Positions 54,533-61,379 of a stretch of DNA of 64,000 nt are shown in pieces. A model generated the notes under the pieces. That model saw only the letters and a list, made by a program, of their open reading frames with translations. It had not been told where the DNA came from and did not search any database. Position 1 is the first letter of the stretch. Each line of letters begins with the position of its first letter. Source of the stretch: Robiginitalea sp. SC105 (GTDB lineage: Bacteria; Bacteroidota; Bacteroidia; Flavobacteriales; Flavobacteriaceae); the NCBI RefSeq assembly GCF_014243345.1, contig NZ_JACLZF010000001.1:620001-684000 (forward strand), given 5' to 3'. Position numbers and translations under genes: made by a program.

Positions 54533-55690
54533 TCAGATCCCGTTCAGGATCTCACCGGCCCGTTTCAGGGTGTCGTCTTTCTTGGCAAAACAGAACCGGA
54601 GTTGCCGGTGGTCCTGCCGGTCCAGGTTGAATACGGAGATCGGGATACTCGCAAGGCCGTGTTCCCGGGCCAGGGTTTCTGCAAATTCCCGGTCCGGGGC
54701 GTTGCTGAGGTTCCCGTAGCTGAGTAGCTGGAAATACGTGCCCGCGGCCGGGGTGAATTCAAAACGCGAACCCGATACGGCCTGTAGGAACAGATCCCGC
54801 TTCCGCTGCATGAAATCGCCTAGCTCCAGGTAGTGTTCCGGCTTTTCCAGGTAGGTTTTAAGGGCCCGTTGGGCCGGGTGGCTCACGCAGAAAATCGCGA
54901 ACTCGTGGATTTTCCGGAATTCGCGCATGAGGGGTTCCGGCGCCAGGCAGTAGCCGGTTTTCCAACCGGTGATATGGAAGGTCTTCCCAAAGGAGGCGCA
55001 GATGAATGCCCGCTCCCGGAGCCCCGGGAATCTGGCAACGCTTTGGTGGCTGTGCCCGTCATAAACCAGGTGTTCGTAAACCTCGTCGCTCAGCACCAGG
55101 ATATTTGTGCCCGAAAGCCGGCGTTCCAGTTTTTTCATGTCTGCCTCCGACAGCACCGTTCCTGTGGGGTTGTGGGGGGTATTCAGTATGACCATTTTGG
55201 TCCGTTCGCTCAGGGCCAGGTCCAGGGCCACCCAGTCGATGTGGAATTCCGGCCCATCCAGCTGCAGGAGGACGGGAACCCCCCCGTGTGCCCTGACAGA
55301 GGGCTCGTAGTGGTCGTAGGCAGGCTTGAAGATAATCACCTCGTCCCCGGGGCGGATGGAGGCTGCGATGGCCGTGAACAGGGCCTGGGTTGCCCCGGCG
55401 GTAATGGTCACCTCCGATTCCGGGTTGTAGGCCGCCCCGTAGAGGGATTCCGTTTTTTCCACAATAGCCTCACGCAGGGAAAAAATGCCCGCCAGGGGGG
55501 CATACTGGTTGTGCCCGTCCGACAGGGCCTGGCTGTGTAGGCGTATCAGCTCGGGGTCTACCCCGAAGTCCGGGAATCCCTGGGCCAGGTTCAGCGCCCC
55601 CGTTTCCACGGCTACCCGGTTCATCACATCAAAAATGGAGGGCTCCAGGTCGGGGAGTTTGGAAGCGATAGGTGTTTTCAAGAGTTTCAT
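54533..55690 (-). CDS. Class I/II aminotransferase (methionine aminotransferase-like)
   Basis: A 385-residue PLP enzyme. The N-terminal LNLAQGFPDFGVDPELI, VITAGATQALF-like VTITAGATQALFTA, NTPHNPTGTVL, and the PLP lysine in SFGKTFHITGWKTGY match the YbdL/kynurenine aminotransferase group, which prefers Met, Phe and His as amino donors. It probably serves methionine recycling or aromatic amino-acid breakdown. Its upstream region contains degenerate repeats rich in GGTCCC (55712-55811). Confidence 0.9.
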   Translation of the reverse strand: MKLLKTPIASKLPDLEPSIFDVMNRVAVETGALNLAQGFPDFGVDPELIRLHSQALSDGHNQYAPLAGIFSLREAIVEKTESLYGAAYNPESEVTITAGATQALFTAIAASIRPGDEVIIFKPAYDHYEPSVRAHGGVPVLLQLDGPEFHIDWVALDLALSERTKMVILNTPHNPTGTVLSEADMKKLERRLSGTNILVLSDEVYEHLVYDGHSHQSVARFPGLRERAFICASFGKTFHITGWKTGYCLAPEPLMREFRKIHEFAIFCVSHPAQRALKTYLEKPEHYLELGDFMQRKRDLFLQAVSGSRFEFTPAAGTYFQLLSYGNLSNAPDREFAETLAREHGLASIPISVFNLDRQDHRQLRFCFAKKDDTLKRAGEILNGI

Positions 55691-55890
55691 TGGGTTTTAT
55701 AGGGATGCGGTCCCTGGTTTTCAAAAGGGTTGCCCGGTGGCTGTCTGGTCCCGGTTTCCCATAAGGGTCCTCGGGGTCCCGGTCCCCGTGGTTTTCACAT
55801 GGTTCGCCCGTGAACGGCCTTGCGGGGCCTAATTGCGGCTGGAGGTTTATTTCCCGACGCTCCGCAGCTGCAAAGCTGCACCTAAATGTA

Positions 55891-55920
55891 AAAAAAACCC
55901 CCGACCAATGGCCGGGGGTT
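55891..55920 (-). terminator. Terminator after the DJ-1/PfpI gene
   Basis: On the minus strand AACCCCCG pairs with CGGGGGTT, followed by a T-run (plus-strand A's 55891-55897). Confidence 0.85.
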
Positions 55921-55938
55921 GGGGGAATTAATCAGTTA

Positions 55939-56484
55939 TCAGGCGTGTTGTTCTGCGTGTTTGCCTTCTTTGATCTCTTCGATCAACTTACTGTTGAAGG
56001 CGGGCAGGTCTCCCGGGTTGCGGCTGGTCACAAAACCATCGTCCACAACGACCGCCTGGTCTTTCCAGGTAGCGCCTGCATTGATCAGGTCGTCTTTAAT
56101 CGACTTATAGGAAGTCAGCGTGCGCCCTTTTACGACATCCGCGCTGATCAGGACCTGGGGTCCGTGGCAGATGGCTGCGACGGGCTTCTTCATCTTAAAG
56201 AAGTCACGCACAAAGACCAGGGCATCTTCATTAATGCGCAGCAGGTCGGGGTTGATGACGCCTCCGGGCAGTACAAGCGCATGGTAATCGCCGGCTTTTG
56301 CCTTGTTGAGGGTTTTGGTCACCTCATAGGAGTTGGACCAGTTTCCGTTGGACCATCCTTTGATGGATCCGGATTCCGGGCTGACTATATCTACCTGGAA
56401 GCCTTCTGCTTCCATGGCTTCTTTCGGGGATTTTAATTCGCTTTCTTCAAATCCATTTGTAGCTAAGATCGCTATCTTCTTCAT
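55939..56484 (-). CDS. DJ-1/PfpI family protein
   Basis: The ATG at 56484 gives MKKIAILATNGFEESELKSP and 181 residues. The nucleophile Cys is C106 in AAICHGPQ, with the acidic residues of GFEESE (13-16) and an HG pair nearby. The group is the PfpI/YhbO class, linked to stress, glyoxalase or protein deglycation activity. The longer upstream frame lacks this start. It is transcribed alone. Confidence 0.92.
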   Translation of the reverse strand: MKKIAILATNGFEESELKSPKEAMEAEGFQVDIVSPESGSIKGWSNGNWSNSYEVTKTLNKAKAGDYHALVLPGGVINPDLLRINEDALVFVRDFFKMKKPVAAICHGPQVLISADVVKGRTLTSYKSIKDDLINAGATWKDQAVVVDDGFVTSRNPGDLPAFNSKLIEEIKEGKHAEQHA

Positions 56485-56611
56485 GTTGCGTATGTTTATT
56501 GGTTCATCTTTCTGTTCACTAATTAATATAGGCAAACACAGGCGGAATCTCCGTTAAAGTCCTTATAAAATAGGGCGGCGCCCTGTTAAGTTCCTTTAAC
56601 AATAACCCCAC

Positions 56612-56642
56612 AAAAAAACCCCCGCTCCATTGAACCGGGGGT
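56612..56642 (-). terminator. Terminator after sdhB
   Basis: On the minus strand ACCCCCG pairs with CGGGGGT over an 11-base loop, with a T-run from plus-strand A's 56612-56618. It lies 100 bases after the sdhB stop, at the end of the sdhCAB operon. Confidence 0.8.
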
Positions 56643-56742
56643 GTATTTGAAATATAGTATGGACAGGCGCTGACGACTGGCTGGCAAGCCCATCGGGTGG
56701 CTGGCAGGAAGCTGGTCCCCGGGAAATCCGGTTCGCCCGGGT

Positions 56743-57489
56743 TTACCCTTTCGTGGTGGCTGCCAGGTACTCCCGGTTCATCCGCGCGATGTTCTCCAGG
56801 GAGATGCCTTTCGGGCACTCCACCTCGCAGGCGCCGGTGTTCGTGCAGTTTCCAAAACCTTCAAGGTCCATCTGCCGGACCATGTTCTGTACGCGTTCGG
56901 TAGCTTCTACCCGGCCTTGGGGCAACAGGGCAAACTGGGAAACCTTGGCCGAGGTAAACAGCATGGCACTGGCGTTCTTGCAGGCCGCGACGCAGGCACC
57001 GCACCCGATGCAGGTAGCCGCGTTAAAGGATTCATCCGCGTGGTCCTTTTCAATCGGGATCGCATTGGCATCGACTGTATGCCCGGAGGTGTTCACCGAG
57101 ATATAGCCGCCAGCCTGTTGAATCCGGTCAAATGCCGACCGGTCGATCATCAGGTCCTTGATCACGGGGAATGCCGTGGCGCGGAAGGGTTCGATCACAA
57201 TGGTGTCCCCGTCGTTGAATTTACGCATATGCAGCTGGCAGGTGGTGATCAGGCGGTCGGGCCCGTGAGGCTCCCCGTTGATCTGCAGGGAGCAGCTGCC
57301 GCAAATGCCCTCGCGGCAATCGTGGTCAAAGACCACGGGGTCCTCCCCCTTCTCGATCAGCTCCTGGTTCAGTACGTCCAGCATTTCCAGGAAAGACATG
57401 TCGCCCTCGATCCCGCTGATGGGATAGTCGACCATCTTCCCTTTGGAGTTGGCGTTTTTCTGCCTCCAGATTTTCAGCAATAATTTCAT
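56743..57489 (-). CDS. sdhB: Succinate dehydrogenase/fumarate reductase iron-sulfur subunit
   Basis: A 248-residue subunit with three clusters. The 2Fe-2S ligands are in [15 protein letters not shown] and the CQ of LITTCQLHM. The 4Fe-4S and 3Fe-4S ligands are in [15 protein letters not shown] and [15 protein letters not shown]. It passes electrons from the flavin to the membrane quinone site. The gene is last in the operon, followed by a terminator. Confidence 0.96.
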   Translation of the reverse strand: MKLLLKIWRQKNANSKGKMVDYPISGIEGDMSFLEMLDVLNQELIEKGEDPVVFDHDCREGICGSCSLQINGEPHGPDRLITTCQLHMRKFNDGDTIVIEPFRATAFPVIKDLMIDRSAFDRIQQAGGYISVNTSGHTVDANAIPIEKDHADESFNAATCIGCGACVAACKNASAMLFTSAKVSQFALLPQGRVEATERVQNMVRQMDLEGFGNCTNTGACEVECPKGISLENIARMNREYLAATTKG

Positions 57490-57495
57490 ATTTCC

Positions 57496-59499
57496 TTATT
57501 TATAGCTTCTTGTTTTCAATTCGATATTCTCGAATACCAGGTCTTCCTTGTGGAGTACGGCATCCTTGGGTTCGCCTTTGTATTCCCAGGCCGAAACGTA
57601 CTTGAAGTTCTTGTCGTCCCGAAGGGCTTCCCCCTCCGGCGTCTGATATTCCTCCCGGAAATGGCCCCCGCAGGATTCGTTCCGCTGCAGGGCATCCTTG
57701 GCGAAAAGCTCGCCCAGCTCCAGGAAATCGGCAACGCGCCCGGCTTTCTCAAGCTCCTGGTTCAGCTCGTCCATGCTGCCGGTTACCCGGACATTTTCGT
57801 AGAACTCACTGCGCAGGGCTGCGATCTCCTCGATCGCTTCCTTCAGCTCCTTGGCGTTGCGGGACATGCCGCATTTGTTCCACATGATTTTCCCGAGCTT
57901 CTTGTGGTAGTAATCCACGGATTTCGTCCCCTTGGCGTTGAGCAGGCGCTCCAGGCGGGCGCGCACGTCGGCCTCGGCCTTGTCAAAGGCTTCGCTGTCG
58001 GTGGGGATGGGGCCCGTGCGGATGTCATTGGCCAGGTAGTCCCCGATGGTGTAGGGCAATACAAAATACCCGTCTGCCAGTCCCTGCATCAGGGCGGAGG
58101 CCCCGAGGCGGTTTGCCCCGTGGTCGCTGAAATTCGCTTCCCCCGCGCTGTAGCAGCCCGGGATGGTGGTTTGCAGGTTGTAGTCCACCCAGAGGCCGCC
58201 CATGGTGTAATGCACGGCCGGGTAGATCATCATAGGCGTTTTGTAGGGGTTCTCGTCCACGATCTTCTCGTACATCTGGAAGAGGTTCCCGTACTTGGAA
58301 GCCACCACTTCCTCCCCGAGTTTGGTGATGGTCTCCGGGTCGGGATCCTTGATGCCGGAGGTGTAGGCCTTTTCTTCCCCGTACCGCTGGATGGCGGAGG
58401 CGAAGTCCAGATACACCGCTTCCCCGGTCTTGTTCACTCCGAAGCCGGCGTCGCAGCGCTCCTTGGCGGCGCGTGAGGCCACATCCCTGGGCACCAGGTT
58501 CCCGAAGGCCGGATACCGGCGTTCCAGGTAGTAGTCGCGGTCTTCCTCCTTGATCTGAGTCGGTTTGAGTTTGCCGGCGCGGATGGCCTCGGCGTCCTCT
58601 TTTTTCTTTGGCACCCAGATGCGCCCGTCGTTCCTCAGGGATTCCGACATAAGCGTCAGCTTGGACTGGTGGTCACCGGATACCGGGATACAGGTCGGGT
58701 GGATCTGCGTAAAACAGGGGTTTGCAAAGAAGGCCCCCCGCCGGTGCGCCCGCCAGGCTGCGGTCACGTTGCTGCCCATCGCATTGGTGGAGAGGTAGAA
58801 GACGTTGCCGTACCCGCCTGAGGCAAGGACCACTGCGTGGGCCGAATGCCGCTCGATCTTCCCGGTAACCAGGTCGCGGGCTATGATGCCCCGCGCCTTG
58901 CCGTCCACCAGCACCAGGTCCAGCATCTCGTGCCTGTTGTGCGGTTTGATCTTGCCCCGGTTGATCTGCCGGTTCATGGCCGCATAGCAGCCCAGCAGCA
59001 GTTGCTGCCCCGTTTGTCCCTTGGCGTAGAATGTCCGGGATACCAGGACGCCCCCGAAGGAGCGGTTGTCCAGCAGCCCCCCGTATTCCCGGGCAAAGGG
59101 TACCCCCTGGGCCACGCACTGGTCAATGATATTGACGGATTCCTCGGCCAGGCGGTAGACGTTGGCCTCCCGGGAGCGGTAATCGCCCCCTTTGATCGTA
59201 TCGTAAAACAGGCGGTAGGGGCTGTCCCCGTCGCCCTGGTAGTTCTTGGCGGCATTGATCCCGCCCTGGGCGGCGATGCTGTGCGCGCGCCGGGGGGAGT
59301 CCTGGTAACAGAAGGTCTTTACGTTGTACCCGAGTTCGGCCAGGGTGGCAGCCGCCGCCCCGCCCGCCAGGCCGGTACCCACGACGATGATGTCGATGTT
59401 CCGCTTGTTGGCCGGGTTGACCAGGTTGATGTCGTTTTTATGCTTGGTCCACTTCTCGGCCAGCGGGCCGGAGGGGACTTTAGAATCCAGGGTTCCCAT
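57496..59499 (-). CDS. sdhA: Succinate dehydrogenase/fumarate reductase flavoprotein subunit
   Basis: A 667-residue flavoprotein, longer than the E. coli type, as in Bacteroidota type-B enzymes. FAD is bound by [19 protein letters not shown], with the covalent-link His in [44 protein letters not shown] and the catalytic HxxGG-like [22 protein letters not shown] follow. It oxidises succinate to fumarate; in anaerobic relatives the enzyme runs the other way. One base separates it from sdhC. Confidence 0.97.
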   Translation of the reverse strand: MGTLDSKVPSGPLAEKWTKHKNDINLVNPANKRNIDIIVVGTGLAGGAAAATLAELGYNVKTFCYQDSPRRAHSIAAQGGINAAKNYQGDGDSPYRLFYDTIKGGDYRSREANVYRLAEESVNIIDQCVAQGVPFAREYGGLLDNRSFGGVLVSRTFYAKGQTGQQLLLGCYAAMNRQINRGKIKPHNRHEMLDLVLVDGKARGIIARDLVTGKIERHSAHAVVLASGGYGNVFYLSTNAMGSNVTAAWRAHRRGAFFANPCFTQIHPTCIPVSGDHQSKLTLMSESLRNDGRIWVPKKKEDAEAIRAGKLKPTQIKEEDRDYYLERRYPAFGNLVPRDVASRAAKERCDAGFGVNKTGEAVYLDFASAIQRYGEEKAYTSGIKDPDPETITKLGEEVVASKYGNLFQMYEKIVDENPYKTPMMIYPAVHYTMGGLWVDYNLQTTIPGCYSAGEANFSDHGANRLGASALMQGLADGYFVLPYTIGDYLANDIRTGPIPTDSEAFDKAEADVRARLERLLNAKGTKSVDYYHKKLGKIMWNKCGMSRNAKELKEAIEEIAALRSEFYENVRVTGSMDELNQELEKAGRVADFLELGELFAKDALQRNESCGGHFREEYQTPEGEALRDDKNFKYVSAWEYKGEPKDAVLHKEDLVFENIELKTRSYK

Positions 59500-59500
59500 A

Positions 59501-60172
59501 TTATGAATGCGTTATCGGATTAAGGTGATGGTACAGGGCGATGAAAATAAAGATGAGCGGTACCACGATGGCGTACAATCGGGTGAAGCTGCGGATCGCC
59601 GGGCTGTATTTGTTGTTGACCCCCATGGTCTGGAAGGAGGAGGCAAAGCCGTGCCAGAGGTGGAGGGACAGGAGCACGAAGCTGATCACATAGATGACGG
59701 TGCGCCAGAAGGGTTCAAATTTTTCCACGGTTTCCGCGTGGTAGCGGGTAGGGTCCTCGGGGTTGGCCTCGATGTATTTGTAGGCCATCTCGTGCACCCA
59801 GAAGTCGTAGAAGTGCAGCCCCAGGAAGGCGAGCACCACCAGGCCGGTGATGATCATGTTCCGGGAGACCCAGGGGGCATTGGCCCCTCCCCGGTATTTG
59901 ACGTACTTGATGTTCCGGGCACGGTTGTTTTTGATTTCCAGGGCGATGCCCATTACAAAATGCACCACGACCCCCGCGATCAGGATGGGTTGCAGGATAA
60001 ATTGCACCACGGCATTGTACCCCATGAAGTGCGACCATTTATTGAAGGTCTCCGGGCTGATTACCGAGCTGAGGTTGATGGTGGCGTGCTGGGCCAGGAA
60101 AAGCACCAAAAAAAGACCCGAGAGCGCCATGACGACCTTCCGGGCTATAGAAGAACTAGCGAATCCGCTCAT
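59501..60172 (-). CDS. sdhC: Succinate dehydrogenase cytochrome b subunit (type B)
   Basis: A 223-residue membrane subunit with five helices. The single-protein, di-haem form is expected: His residues sit in [24 protein letters not shown] and [16 protein letters not shown]. It takes up or gives quinone electrons. It is the first gene of sdhCAB and starts 25 bases downstream of a strong promoter (60198-60229). Confidence 0.93.
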   Translation of the reverse strand: MSGFASSSIARKVVMALSGLFLVLFLAQHATINLSSVISPETFNKWSHFMGYNAVVQFILQPILIAGVVVHFVMGIALEIKNNRARNIKYVKYRGGANAPWVSRNMIITGLVVLAFLGLHFYDFWVHEMAYKYIEANPEDPTRYHAETVEKFEPFWRTVIYVISFVLLSLHLWHGFASSFQTMGVNNKYSPAIRSFTRLYAIVVPLIFIFIALYHHLNPITHS

Positions 60173-60197
60173 TGCAGTTGGATTTAGTAAAGCCCTA

Positions 60198-60229
60198 CAA
60201 AAATAGCTTACGGGCGGCGTTTTAACAAA
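60198..60229 (-). promoter_or_regulatory. sdhCAB promoter
   Basis: On the minus strand TTTG (60226-60229), exactly 20 bases, then TATTTTTG (60198-60205). This is the textbook Bacteroidota sigma-A promoter and the best in the window. Confidence 0.75.
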
Positions 60230-60288
60230 CTTTGCCCACGGGCCCCAGTCTTTTTTAGAATGGTTATAAAGAAGGGGTTTTCAACTGG

Positions 60289-60864
60289 TTATTTGCGCGC
60301 CTGTCGTCGCATGCGCTTTGGCCCGTACCAGAGCCAGAACCCGGTGATCGTAAACACGAGTAAAGCCACCCCGCTCAGGGAGGTATAAAAGAGTTTGAAG
60401 CCCCCGTTTTCGATGCCGAACCAGGTATCCACCATGGATCCGTCGTGCAGCTTTTCGACGATGTCGCTCCGCCGGCGTTCCACGTGCAGCACCTCACCTG
60501 TAGCCCCATCTAACTGCAGCCCCCAGAAACCCGTTTCAAAGGTAAATTTGACCACGCCCTTTCCGGGGCGCACGTCTATCCGGTCGATGGAAAAGGGCCC
60601 CTCCGGGTTCAGGGAATCCCGATAAAATGCCACGGCCCGGTCCCGTAATTCAGCCATGGGTTTCCATTCGGCCAGGTTGGCACTGCTGCCCGTACGGGTT
60701 TTGGCCAGCAGCACGTCCCCCGTGTGCTTTTTCCAGCCCAGGAGCAGGCCGCTTACCGCGATAAAAAAGAAGACCATAAAGAGGAAAGCCCCCGTATACC
60801 GGTGGATCTTCCGGAAGACCCGGAGAGTGTTGGCCTGTTTCTGGCGGGACGAGGGGGCAGACAT
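60289..60864 (-). CDS. PepSY-associated membrane protein (two-helix)
   Basis: The ATG at 60864 gives MSAPSSRQKQANTLRVFRKIHRYTG and 191 residues. A helix near residues 27-44 (GAFLFMVFFFIAVSGLLLGW) and a C-terminal one (FYTSLSGVALLVFTITGFWLW) flank a periplasmic part with a PepSY-like segment (VVKFTFETGFWGLQLDGATGEVLHVERR). KIHRYTG is typical of PepSY_TM proteins. They may bind haem or iron and act near peptidases or iron uptake. A longer frame upstream overlaps the DUF2721 gene and is rejected. Confidence 0.8.
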   Translation of the reverse strand: MSAPSSRQKQANTLRVFRKIHRYTGAFLFMVFFFIAVSGLLLGWKKHTGDVLLAKTRTGSSANLAEWKPMAELRDRAVAFYRDSLNPEGPFSIDRIDVRPGKGVVKFTFETGFWGLQLDGATGEVLHVERRRSDIVEKLHDGSMVDTWFGIENGGFKLFYTSLSGVALLVFTITGFWLWYGPKRMRRQARK

Positions 60865-60896
60865 ACTGGAAACTTTTGCAAAACGGCAAATATCGG

Positions 60897-61295
60897 CTAA
60901 ATTCCTAAATCCCCCATGTCCCGCAACTGCACCTCCAGGGCCCGGGTCGACAGGCGCACTTCCCGTAGCGAGAGCACCAGGGAAAGCATCAGGAAGATCA
61001 GCGACAGGCCAAAAATCGCATTGGCCCACAGCCGCAGCTCCACATAGATCAGGAACATGCTGATGGCCGCAAGCAGGAAGCTCGCGATGGAGGTGGTCTG
61101 CATTTCCTTGATAATGCGCAGGCGGCGCCTCAGGTAGCCGATCTGCTTCTCGAGGGGGGCGGCGTGGGTTTCCCGGAATTGCCGGTGGAGCTCCCTGATC
61201 AGGGCCGCGATGGCCAGGTAACGGGCGTTGTACGCCAGCATGCTCAGGGAGATGGCCGGGAAAAGCAGGGCCGGGATGCTCAGGGTTAGTTCCAT
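60897..61295 (-). CDS. DUF2721 family membrane protein
   Basis: A 132-residue protein with an N-terminal helix (ALLFPAISLSMLAYNARYLAI), a charged middle (residues 35-66) and two later helices (ASFLLAAISMFLIYVEL and FGLSLIFLMLSLVLSL). SMLAYNARYLAIAALIREL is the start of DUF2721 as I know it. Function unknown. It lies 32 bases upstream of the PepSY protein, in the same direction. Confidence 0.8.
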   Translation of the reverse strand: MELTLSIPALLFPAISLSMLAYNARYLAIAALIRELHRQFRETHAAPLEKQIGYLRRRLRIIKEMQTTSIASFLLAAISMFLIYVELRLWANAIFGLSLIFLMLSLVLSLREVRLSTRALEVQLRDMGDLGI

Positions 61296-61379
61296 AGCGG
61301 GTGGGATGAATCGTTAACAGGAAGCGCCTCCCGCAAATTGCGATGCGGTATGCGGTAAAACGTGCCGGGCCTTTGCTGC

